Source: Janthinobacterium sp. PC23-8
GTDB taxonomy: Bacteria > Pseudomonadota > Gammaproteobacteria > Burkholderiales > Burkholderiaceae_D
NCBI RefSeq assembly: GCF_002250505.1
Contig: NZ_NJGY01000001.1
Location: forward strand, 1,422,489 to 1,486,488
DNA length: 64,000 nucleotides
Direction: 5' to 3'
Positions 7,830 through 15,484 of the stretch are shown here, piece by piece. The notes below the pieces were generated by a model, which was not told where the DNA came from, searched no databases, and saw only the letters and a program-made list of their open reading frames with translations. Every line of letters begins with the position of its first letter. Positions within the stretch are counted from its first letter, which is position 1. Both the position numbers and the translations under genes were made by a program.

Positions 7830-10800
7830 ATGTGGATGACCAAAGTCAGTATCCAGAACCCCGTGTTCGCCACCATGGTCATGGTGGCGCTGGTGGTGCT
7901 GGGCGTGTTCTCGTACCGCGGCCTGGGCGTGGAAAGCATGCCCAGCGTGCAGTTTCCGTTTGCCGCCATTGAAGTAAGCTATCCGGGCGCCTCGCCCGAA
8001 GCGGTGGAAAACGACATTACGCGGCCGATCGAAGACGCCGTCAACACCGTCAGCGGCATCAAGACCATCCGCGCCAACTCGTGGGAAGGACGCGCTGGCG
8101 TCTACCTGGAATTCGAGCTGTCGACCAATATGGACAAGGCCATGCAGGACCTGCGCGACAAGGTGGCCCTGGTGCGCCCGCGCTTTCCCAAGGAAGCCAA
8201 GGACCCGTTCATCGCGCGCGCCGAAGGCGACAATGAACGCCCGATCGCCACCATCGTGCTGACCTCCACCGGGCATGATCTGCGCGAGCTGTCGACCATG
8301 ACGGAACAGGTGCTCAGCAAGCGCTTCCAGAGCGTGGCCGGGGTCGGCCAGGTCAAGCTGCGCGGCCTGCGCGCGCGCCAGATTTTGATCAGCATGAAAC
8401 CGGTCGAACTCAATGCCCAGGGCATCGGCGTCGATGAAGTGATCCGCGCCATCCAGGCCACCAATACCAATCTGCCGGCCGGCTCGATCAGCCATGGCGC
8501 GGCCGAGCAGCTGGTGCGGGTCGAAGGCAAGATCAAGGATGCGCGTGAATTTGGCAAGATCATCGTCGCGCGCCGCGCCGTCGGCCCGGTCTACCTGGAC
8601 CAGGTGGCGACCGTCGTCGATGGCGCGCAGGAAGAGCTGTCGATCTCGCGCATGAATGGCCGGCAGGCCGTGACCATGGAAATTACCAAGGTGCAGGACG
8701 CCAATGTGGTCGAAGTGGGCACCGGCATCCTGAAAGTCGCCGCCGACCTGCAAAAGACGCTGCCGGCCGACATCAGCCTGCGGGTGCTCGACGACGAATC
8801 GGCGCGCGTGCAAAGCCAGCTCAATAACGTCAAGCGCACCATCATCGAAGGCGCGGTGCTCACCATGGTGATCGTGTTCCTGTTCCTGCACTCGTGGCGC
8901 AGCACCATCATCACCGGCTTGACCTTGCCCATTTCCGTGCTGGCCAGCTTTATCGCCATGAAGGCGTTTGGCTTTACACTGAACTTCCTCACGCTGATGG
9001 CGCTGTCCCTGTGCATCGGCCTGTTGATCGACGACGCCATCGTGGTGCGCGAGAACATCGTGCGGCACTTGGGCATGGGCAAGAACCACTACAAGGCGGC
9101 CAACGACGGCACCAATGAAATCGGCCTGGCCGTGATGGCCACCACCTTTGCCATCGTTGCCGTGTTCGTGCCGGTCGCTTTCATGGACGGCATTATCGGC
9201 CGTTTCTTCCTGCAGTTCGGCATCACGGTGGCGGTGGCGGTGCTGGTGTCGCTGTTCGTCAGCTTCACGCTCGACCCGATGCTGTCGTCGGTGTGGCGCG
9301 ACCCCGTCAAGGACCGCTTCAAGTATGCGCCGTGGCTGGGCCGCTTCATGGCCTGGCTGGAAACGGGCATCGACCGCCTGCACCTCTGGTATGGCAAGGT
9401 GCTGGCCGTGGCCCTGCGCTGGCGCAAGACCACCCTGGCCACCGCCCTGGCGCTGTTCGTCGGCAGCCTGATGCTGGTACCCATGATCGGCGGCGAGATG
9501 TTCCCTGAAACCGACCAGGGCTGGGTCAACCTGCGCTTCAAGACGCCGGTCGGCTCCAGCCTGGAATACACCGACAGCAAAGTGCGCCAGATCGAGCAGG
9601 CTTTGAAAGAATTCCCCGAAATCGACAGCCTGGTGGCCAACGTCGGCACCCCGGATGGCCGCAACGCCGCCGAAGTGAATCTGAAGCTGACGGATGTGAA
9701 AACCCACAAGCGGCGCTCGCAGCAGGAACTGGAAAAGCTGATCCGCGAACGCCTGGCGCCGATTGCCGGCATCACCCTGTCGGTGGGCCAGCGGCCGATC
9801 TTTATCGCCATTTTAGGTACCGACGAAGGCAAGCTCGATGCGGTGGCCCACACCCTGATGGCCAAGATGCGTACCATCAAGGGCCTGGCCGACATGGAGT
9901 ACAGCCAGGAAGGCGCCAACCCGTCGACCACCATCAAGATCAACAACGAACTGGCCAGCGACCTGGGTCTGTCGGTGCAGCAGATCGGCAATGCGCTGCG
10001 CCCCTTTGTCGCTGGCGACACGGTCAGCCACTGGCTGGCGTCCGACGGGCAGAACTACGATGTCAACGTGCAGCTGCCCAAATCGGGCCGCCAGAAAGTG
10101 GCCGACCTGGCCGACCTGTCGCTGGCGTCCAGCAAGCTCGATGCGAACGGCAAGCCGATCATGATCCCGCTGCGCCAGGTGGTCGACTTCGTGCCGTCGT
10201 CCAGTCCGCAGGTATTGAAACGCCAGGCGCTGCAGCGCCGGGTCGCCATCTATGCCGGCGTGCAGGGCCGCCCGGCCGGCGATGTCGACGCCGATGTGCA
10301 AAAGGCCATCAAGTCGATCGCGCTGCCGCCCGGCGTGCGCTTCGACGTGGCCGGCAATGCACAGCAGATGGCCGAAACCATGGGCGGCGCGATGATGGCG
10401 CTGGGGATCGCGGTGATCTTCATCTACCTGGTGCTCGCTTCGCAGTTCGGCAGCTTTTTGCAGCCGATCGCCATCATGGTGTCCTTGCCGCTGTCGCTGA
10501 TCGGCGTGCTGCTGGCCTTGTTAATCACCGGCAGCACCCTGAATATCTTCTCGGTGATCGGCTTTATCATGCTGATGGGGCTGGTGACGAAAAACGCCAT
10601 CTTGCTGGTCGACTTTACCAACCAGCGCCAGCGCGAAGGCCTGGGCCAGTTCGCCGCGCTGATGGAAGCGGGCCAGGTGCGCCTGCGGCCGATTTTGATG
10701 ACCACGCTGGCGATGGTGTTCGGCATGCTGCCGATGGCCATCGGCATGGGCGACGGCGGCGAATCGCAGGCGCCGATGGGACGCGCCGTGATCGGCGGCG

Positions 10801-10958
10801 TGCTCACCTCGACCCTGTTGACGCTGGTGGTGGTGCCGGTGGCCTACACCTATCTCGACAGCCTGGGCAAGCGCGCGGCGCGCTTCTTTGGCGGCGGCGC
10901 CCATGAACCTGACATCGACGACGACGGCAAGCTCGCCGTCGCCGGCAAGGCGCATTAA
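7830..10958 (+). CDS. RND efflux inner-membrane pump (HAE1/AcrB-like)
   Basis: A 1042-residue proton-driven exporter of the hydrophobe/amphiphile class. It begins MWMTKVSIQNPVFATMVMVA, has the PSVQFPFAAIEVSYPGASPE phrase of the first porter loop, and shows LCIGLLIDDAIVVREN in transmembrane helix 4 with the paired Asp residues that relay protons. The second half repeats the pattern, ending with IGFIMLMGLVTKNAILLVDF and MTTLAMVFGMLPMAIG. Length is normal for the class. It is the partner of the adaptor gene 3 bp upstream. Drug or toxin specificity cannot be read from the sequence. Confidence 0.95.
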   Translation: MWMTKVSIQNPVFATMVMVALVVLGVFSYRGLGVESMPSVQFPFAAIEVSYPGASPEAVENDITRPIEDAVNTVSGIKTIRANSWEGRAGVYLEFELSTNMDKAMQDLRDKVALVRPRFPKEAKDPFIARAEGDNERPIATIVLTSTGHDLRELSTMTEQVLSKRFQSVAGVGQVKLRGLRARQILISMKPVELNAQGIGVDEVIRAIQATNTNLPAGSISHGAAEQLVRVEGKIKDAREFGKIIVARRAVGPVYLDQVATVVDGAQEELSISRMNGRQAVTMEITKVQDANVVEVGTGILKVAADLQKTLPADISLRVLDDESARVQSQLNNVKRTIIEGAVLTMVIVFLFLHSWRSTIITGLTLPISVLASFIAMKAFGFTLNFLTLMALSLCIGLLIDDAIVVRENIVRHLGMGKNHYKAANDGTNEIGLAVMATTFAIVAVFVPVAFMDGIIGRFFLQFGITVAVAVLVSLFVSFTLDPMLSSVWRDPVKDRFKYAPWLGRFMAWLETGIDRLHLWYGKVLAVALRWRKTTLATALALFVGSLMLVPMIGGEMFPETDQGWVNLRFKTPVGSSLEYTDSKVRQIEQALKEFPEIDSLVANVGTPDGRNAAEVNLKLTDVKTHKRRSQQELEKLIRERLAPIAGITLSVGQRPIFIAILGTDEGKLDAVAHTLMAKMRTIKGLADMEYSQEGANPSTTIKINNELASDLGLSVQQIGNALRPFVAGDTVSHWLASDGQNYDVNVQLPKSGRQKVADLADLSLASSKLDANGKPIMIPLRQVVDFVPSSSPQVLKRQALQRRVAIYAGVQGRPAGDVDADVQKAIKSIALPPGVRFDVAGNAQQMAETMGGAMMALGIAVIFIYLVLASQFGSFLQPIAIMVSLPLSLIGVLLALLITGSTLNIFSVIGFIMLMGLVTKNAILLVDFTNQRQREGLGQFAALMEAGQVRLRPILMTTLAMVFGMLPMAIGMGDGGESQAPMGRAVIGGVLTSTLLTLVVVPVAYTYLDSLGKRAARFFGGGAHEPDIDDDGKLAVAGKAH

Positions 10959-10979
10959 CGCTGCAACGGTCGCCTTCAC

Positions 10980-11001
10980 CGTCCCCGCATTGGCGGGGAC
11001 G
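10980..11001 (+). terminator. GC-rich hairpin after RND operon
   Basis: Nine-base arms (CGTCCCCGC and complement) flank a 4-base loop, 22 bases after the pump stop codon. There is no T-run after it, so it may be a Rho-assisted terminator or a message-stabilising hairpin rather than a classic intrinsic terminator. Confidence 0.5.
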
Positions 11002-11030
11002 ACGCGGCGGCTGCCTGAAGAGAGCTTCAG

Positions 11031-11059
11031 TTGACCAACGCTGCGGCGCTGGCTAGACT
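11031..11059 (+). promoter_or_regulatory. Predicted sigma-70 promoter of mgtC
   Basis: TTGACC (11031-11036) and TAGACT (11054-11059) are separated by exactly 17 bp. Transcription should start near 11066, which leaves an untranslated leader of about 250 nt before the mgtC ATG. Confidence 0.6.
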
Positions 11060-11065
11060 GTCCCC

Positions 11066-11317
11066 GTTATCAATGATATGGAGTAACTCGTGGGTGCATG
11101 TTCCAGTGACAGTAGCCGATCGACCATCGGTGTTCGACCCTAGACAAGACGCGCTCACACCGCTCGCCTTGCTCCGGACAAGGTGCGGTTCCCAACGCGG
11201 CGAGTTCCTCGCCGCACCTCCCTCCTGATCGTTCCACCGTCATCGTCTGCTGCCCTTCGCGGGGCGGTTTTGCCACGCCCTTGCACTTGCCTGTTGCTCC
11301 CCAGCCGGGAGAAACTG
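11066..11317 (+). promoter_or_regulatory. Long structured 5' leader of mgtC, possible Mg-responsive attenuator
   Basis: This gap of about 250 nt holds no convincing ordinary gene but several mutually exclusive hairpins. CCGAT/ATCGG pair at 11116-11130; CCTTG/CAAGG at 11167-11183; the 7-bp stem CGGCGAG/CTCGCCG at 11198-11214; and AGGTGCGG (11181-11188) can instead pair with CCGCACCT (11212-11219), which breaks the previous two. An ATG at 11073 opens a 51-codon reading frame with several Pro codons, ending at 11228, although it lacks a ribosome-binding site. Leaders with short peptides control mgtC and mgtA in enterobacteria; a similar role here is inference. Confidence 0.45.
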
Positions 11318-12040
11318 ATGGTGATATTTGACTTTGCGCTGCGCGTGGCCGCAGCATTGACCCTGGGCGCCATGATCGGCGCCGAACGCCAGCTGCGCCA
11401 GCGCATGGCCGGTCTGCGCACCAATGCACTGGTGTCGGTCGGCGCCTCGCTGTTCGTGATGGTGTCGGCGCTCGATGGCGACCGCTCCGGCCAGATGCGC
11501 ATCGCCGCGCAGGTGGTGTCAGGCATCGGCTTTTTGGGCGCCGGCGTCATCATGCGCGAAGGCATGACGGTGCGCGGCCTGAATACGGCCGCCACCCTGT
11601 GGTGCTCGGCCGCCATCGGCGTGCTGTGCGGCCTGGGCTTTCCACTGGAAGCGGCGATCGGCACGGGCTTCGTGCTGGTTGCCAACCTGGTGCTGCGCCA
11701 CCTGGCCCAGCGCATCAACACGCATGGCAGCGCCGCCGGCATCGAGATGGAAAGCATCTACCGCGTCACGGCCGTGTGCGAGGCGCAGCAGGAAATCGTG
11801 GTGCGCAAACTCATGCTGCGCCTGATCAGCGGCATGCCGGCGCTGATGCTGCAGTCCTTGCACAGCGAGGACGCGGCGCAGGCCGGGCGCATCGAAGTGC
11901 GGGCCGACCTGCTCACGCCGGTGGCCAGCCTGGGCCTGCTGGAGCAGATCGTCAGCCAGGTCAGCCTGGAAGGCAGCGTCTCGGCCGTGCGCTGGGCGCT
12001 GGTCAACAATGCGGAATTTGTCGCCGAACGGGGCGTCTGA
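11318..12040 (+). CDS. MgtC/SapB family protein
   Basis: A 240-residue membrane protein. The N-terminal 130 residues carry the MgtC signature: IGAERQLRQRMAGLRTNALV, VSGIGFLGAGVIMREG and VRGLNTAATLWCSAAIG, with four or five hydrophobic helices. The C-terminal 100 residues form a soluble ACT-like domain. In pathogens MgtC supports growth at low magnesium and inhibits the F-type ATPase; in environmental bacteria the role is less clear. The ATG at 11318 was chosen for the GGGAGAAA ribosome-binding site 5 bases upstream. A long leader precedes it. Confidence 0.9.
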   Translation: MVIFDFALRVAAALTLGAMIGAERQLRQRMAGLRTNALVSVGASLFVMVSALDGDRSGQMRIAAQVVSGIGFLGAGVIMREGMTVRGLNTAATLWCSAAIGVLCGLGFPLEAAIGTGFVLVANLVLRHLAQRINTHGSAAGIEMESIYRVTAVCEAQQEIVVRKLMLRLISGMPALMLQSLHSEDAAQAGRIEVRADLLTPVASLGLLEQIVSQVSLEGSVSAVRWALVNNAEFVAERGV

Positions 12041-12049
12041 CGCGACGCT

Positions 12050-13447
12050 TTAATGTGAAGCGGGCAGGCGCATGGTAAACAACGCGCCGCCGCCAGGCCG
12101 GTTGCACGCCTCGATGCGCCCGCCATAGGCGTGCACGATGGCTTGCGACAGCGCCAGGCCCAGGCCGAAGCCGGGCGCTTCGCCTGCGCGCGCCTGCGCG
12201 CCTCGGTAAAACCGTTCGAACAGGTGCGGCAGGTCTTCCACGCCGATGCCTGCACCCGCGTCGGCCACGCCAACGAGTGCATCGCCGCCGTCGCGCGTGA
12301 CGTGCACCGTGATCAGGCTGCCGAAAGGCGAAAATTTGACGGCGTTATCAAACAGGTTGGCCAGCACCAGATCGGCGGGGCCGGCCGCCACGCGCGCATG
12401 CACGGGGCCACCCTCGTCGAACACGATGCGGATGCCGCGCTGCGCCGCCACGTTCTCGAGCCGCCGGGCGGCGGCGCGCGCCAGTGGCGCCAGGTCCACC
12501 GTTTCGAGCGCATTGCGCTCCTGGCCCGCGTCGAGCCGGGTGAGCATCAGCAGCTCTTCGACCAGAGTCGTCAGGCGTTGCACTTCATCGAGGCAGGACG
12601 CCAGCGCCTCGACATAGTCAGACGTATCGCGCGGGCGGCGCAGGGTGATTTCGATTTCCGTGCGCAGGCGCGACAGCGGCGAGCGCAATTCGTGCGAGGC
12701 GTCGGCCGTAAAGCGGCGCTGCGCCTCGTAGCCGTTTTCCAGGCGGTCGAGCATGGCGTTCAAGGTATCGACCAGGCGGCCGATTTCATCCTGGGTGCCG
12801 GCATGGGCCAGGCGCTGGTCCAGACTGGCCTCGCCGATCGAGCGCGCCTGGCGCACCACGTCGTCGATGGCGCCCAGCACGCGGCGCGCCAGCATTTCGC
12901 CGGCCAGGCCGACGGCCGCCAGCAGCGCCAGCGCCATCGCGCCGAACAGCAGGGTGGCGGCGGCCAGCACGCTGTTGACGTCATCGAGCGAGCCGGCCAC
13001 CTGCACCGCCAGCCGCTCGTTTGAACCGCGCACCGGGATCGACACCATGCGCACCGGTTCCTCGCCAAACCTGGGCAGGGTTTCGAACACGGTCTGGCCG
13101 GCCGCCAGGCGCGCCAGCAGGATGGCATCGGCCGGCAGCTGCGCCGCGTCCAGGTTGCGGCTGCGCGCCAGTACGCGGCCCTGGCCGTCGATGATCTGCA
13201 CCAGGCGGTCGAGCCGCACCAGCGACGGCGGCGCGCCTGCGGACGCCACCTCGTGCACCTTGACAGGCTGGCGCGGCGCGGCCGGCAGCATCGCCATTTC
13301 CGTCTCGCCCAGCGCCAGCAAGGCCGCATCGAGCTGGCCGTGCACGGCGCGCGCCAGGCCCCAGTAGCCGGCCAGCGCGGTGCAGGCGACGATGGCCAGG
13401 ATCACCGCCAGATGCACCAGCAGCAAGCGCTTGCGAAAGCTAACCAC
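12050..13447 (-). CDS. Two-component sensor histidine kinase, probable metal sensor
   Basis: A 465-residue inner-membrane kinase with two hydrophobic segments (about residues 8-30 and 160-185) enclosing a periplasmic domain, then HAMP, the dimerisation/phosphoacceptor domain with H252 (FTADASHELRSPLSRL) and an ATPase domain (NLFDNAVKFSP, GVADAGAGIG, GFGLGLALSQAIV). The GTG start at 13447 overlaps the regulator's stop by 8 bp, so translation is coupled. Its position opposite a heavy-metal RND operon suggests it senses a metal cation in the periplasm, as CusS and CzcS do. Which metal is unknown. Confidence 0.92.
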   Translation of the reverse strand: MVSFRKRLLLVHLAVILAIVACTALAGYWGLARAVHGQLDAALLALGETEMAMLPAAPRQPVKVHEVASAGAPPSLVRLDRLVQIIDGQGRVLARSRNLDAAQLPADAILLARLAAGQTVFETLPRFGEEPVRMVSIPVRGSNERLAVQVAGSLDDVNSVLAAATLLFGAMALALLAAVGLAGEMLARRVLGAIDDVVRQARSIGEASLDQRLAHAGTQDEIGRLVDTLNAMLDRLENGYEAQRRFTADASHELRSPLSRLRTEIEITLRRPRDTSDYVEALASCLDEVQRLTTLVEELLMLTRLDAGQERNALETVDLAPLARAAARRLENVAAQRGIRIVFDEGGPVHARVAAGPADLVLANLFDNAVKFSPFGSLITVHVTRDGGDALVGVADAGAGIGVEDLPHLFERFYRGAQARAGEAPGFGLGLALSQAIVHAYGGRIEACNRPGGGALFTMRLPASH

Positions 13448-14120
13448 CGCTGTTTTCCGCCAGGCGGAAGCCGCGCCCGCGCACCGTGTGGATCAGCTGC
13501 GCCATCCCCGGCGCATCGACTTTGCCGCGCAAATTGCGCACATGGACGTCGATCAGGTTGTCGATGCCGATCAGGTCCGCCTGCCAGATCTGCTCGGCCA
13601 GGCGCGCGCGGCTGACCACTTCGCCCGCCTGGCGCAGCAATATCAACAGAATCGCGTATTCCTTGGGCGTGAGCACCAGCGGCGCGCCGGCGCGCGTGAC
13701 CTGATGGCTGACCGGGTCGAGCGTCAGGTCGGCCAGCGCCAGCACCAGCGGGCGGCTGATATCGGAGCGGCGCAGCAGCGCGCGGATGCGCGCCAGCAGT
13801 TCCTCGAATTCGAACGGCTTGGTCAGGTAGTCGTCGGCGCCCGTGTTCAGGCCTGCGACCCGGTCGGCGGTGGCGTCGCGCGCGGTCAGCATCAGCACCG
13901 GCGTCTGGATCGCGCGCGCGCGCAGGTCGCGGCAAAAGTCGATGCCCTGCTTGCCCGGCAACATCCAGTCGAGCACGATCAGGTCGTAGTCGACGGCGTA
14001 GCTTTCGTCCTCGCCCTCTTCGGCGCTGTGCGCCACGTCGACCACAAATCCTTCTTCCTGCAAGCCGCGCGCCAGCAGCCGCGCCGCCTTGCGGTCGTCT
14101 TCCACCAAGAGGATTCTCAT
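13440..14120 (-). CDS. OmpR-family response regulator
   Basis: A 226-residue regulator with a receiver domain (acidic pair EDD at 7-9, phosphoacceptor D51 in LIVLDWMLPG, conserved K in YLTKPFE) and a C-terminal winged helix (LTPKEYAILLILLRQAGEVV, then VHVRNLRGKVD and IHTVRGRGFRL). It is first in an operon with the kinase. The gene is divergent from the RND adaptor gene, so it most likely activates that operon in response to metal, as CusR, CopR and CzcR do. Confidence 0.93.
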   Translation of the reverse strand: MRILLVEDDRKAARLLARGLQEEGFVVDVAHSAEEGEDESYAVDYDLIVLDWMLPGKQGIDFCRDLRARAIQTPVLMLTARDATADRVAGLNTGADDYLTKPFEFEELLARIRALLRRSDISRPLVLALADLTLDPVSHQVTRAGAPLVLTPKEYAILLILLRQAGEVVSRARLAEQIWQADLIGIDNLIDVHVRNLRGKVDAPGMAQLIHTVRGRGFRLAENSGG

Positions 14121-14192
14121 GCCTGCCTTTCGCGCTGCGCCGTCAGCTTAGGGATCAGCCTGCATTTTACCGCGCAGCCCCCGCTGGCAGCC

Positions 14193-14235
14193 GAATCTGA
14201 AGAAGGATTCAGGCTTTCTTGGGAGCATCTTCAGG
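14193..14235. promoter_or_regulatory. Possible response-regulator binding repeats between regulator and RND operon
   Basis: Within the 224-bp divergent gap lie an interrupted inverted repeat (GAATC at 14193, GATTC at 14206) and two direct TTCAGG hexamers at 14208 and 14230, 22 bp apart, which is two helical turns. OmpR-type regulators commonly bind such tandem repeats. No clear -35/-10 pair was found. Assignment is inference. Confidence 0.3.
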
Positions 14236-14344
14236 ACCAGCTTGCTATGCTTTCGGGGCGCTGTTGTGACCACCGCATTCTACTGCCCGCCTGGGCAAGG
14301 CATCCACGCATGCCCCCTACCCACCAACAACAAGGAAACACGGG

Positions 14345-15484
14345 ATGAACACGAGCACCCCCAACGCCATGACCATGGGCGCATGCGCCCTGGCCGTCGC
14401 CCTCGCCTGCACGGGCCTGGCCGGCTGCGGCAAGGCCAGCGAGGCGGCCCAGCCGCAGCCGCAGGCGCAATTGCGCCATCTGGACGATGGCAGCATCGAA
14501 GTGAACAAGACAGCGCCGCTGCGCCAGCGCCTGCAGGTCGAACCGGCGCTCGAACGGGAGATCGCCACCGAGACCGAAGCGCCGGGCAGCATCGAGGCGA
14601 TGCCGGAAAAACTGGTGCGCATCACGCCGCCGGTGGCCGGACGCATCACGCGCCTGCAACGCACGCTGGGCGACAGCGTCAAGGCTGGCGACGCGCTGTT
14701 TACGCTGGACTCGGCCGAACTGAGCGCCGCCTACGCGGAGCACAGCAAGGCCAGCTCGGCCCTGCTGCAGGCGCGCCAGGAACTGCAGCGCCAGAAGACC
14801 CTGTTCGAAGCGGAGATCGCCGCGCGCAAAGATTACGAAGCGGCGCAGGCCGGCTACGACCAGGCCAGCAGCGACGCCCAGGCCAGCGCCGACAAGCTGG
14901 CCCAGTATGGCGCCGGCGCACGCGGTTCGCGCCGCGACTACGTGCTGCGCTCGCCGATTGCCGGCACCGTGATCGCCATGGATGGCGCCCAGGGCGGCTA
15001 CTGGAACGATATCAATGCGCCCGTGATGACGGTGGCCGACCTGTCGACGGTCTGGCTGTCGGCCAATGTGGCCGAAAAAGACCTGGCGCAGGTGGCCGTC
15101 GGCCAGGTTGCACGCATCCATGTCGACGCCTGGCCCGGCAAGTCGTTCGAAGGCAAGGTCGCCTATGTCGGCGCCATGCTCGACGCCGACACGCGCACGG
15201 TGAAGGTGCGCGTGGCCATCGACAACCGCGCCGGCACGTTCAAGCCGGGCATGTTCGCGCGCGCCACTTTTACCGGTGCGAGCCGGCGCGCCATCCTGGT
15301 GCCGGCCTCGGCCCTGCTGCAAGCGGGACTCGACACGCGCGTGATGGTCGAACGCGGCGCGCTGCGCTTTGCGCCAACGGTAGTGCAGGTAGGCGCCAGC
15401 CACGGCGACCAGGTGGAAATCCTGTCGGGGCTGCGGGCCGGCGAACGCATCGTGGCCAAGGAAGGAGTGCTGCTCAATGATTGA
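14345..15484 (+). CDS. Heavy-metal RND efflux adaptor lipoprotein, CzcB/CusB-like
   Basis: A 379-residue membrane-fusion protein. The N-terminus is a lipoprotein signal ending in LAGC (cysteine near residue 28). The biotinyl-lipoyl halves (VRITPPVAGRITRLQRTLGD and VLRSPIAGTVIAMDGAQGG) flank a helical hairpin, followed by the beta-barrel (WLSANVAEKDLAQV) and the proximal domain (LRAGERIVAKEGVLL). Its last 8 bp overlap the pump gene (ATGATTGA), which indicates translational coupling. The downstream pump belongs to the heavy-metal class, so this is the periplasmic arm of that complex. Confidence 0.92.
   Translation: MNTSTPNAMTMGACALAVALACTGLAGCGKASEAAQPQPQAQLRHLDDGSIEVNKTAPLRQRLQVEPALEREIATETEAPGSIEAMPEKLVRITPPVAGRITRLQRTLGDSVKAGDALFTLDSAELSAAYAEHSKASSALLQARQELQRQKTLFEAEIAARKDYEAAQAGYDQASSDAQASADKLAQYGAGARGSRRDYVLRSPIAGTVIAMDGAQGGYWNDINAPVMTVADLSTVWLSANVAEKDLAQVAVGQVARIHVDAWPGKSFEGKVAYVGAMLDADTRTVKVRVAIDNRAGTFKPGMFARATFTGASRRAILVPASALLQAGLDTRVMVERGALRFAPTVVQVGASHGDQVEILSGLRAGERIVAKEGVLLND

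Noticed and set aside
7542-9707. A 721-codon open frame on the minus strand across the RND pump gene
   Set aside because: It mirrors the real pump gene in a GC-rich genome, has no family motifs and is rich in His, Gln and Arg, the usual sign of a shadow frame.
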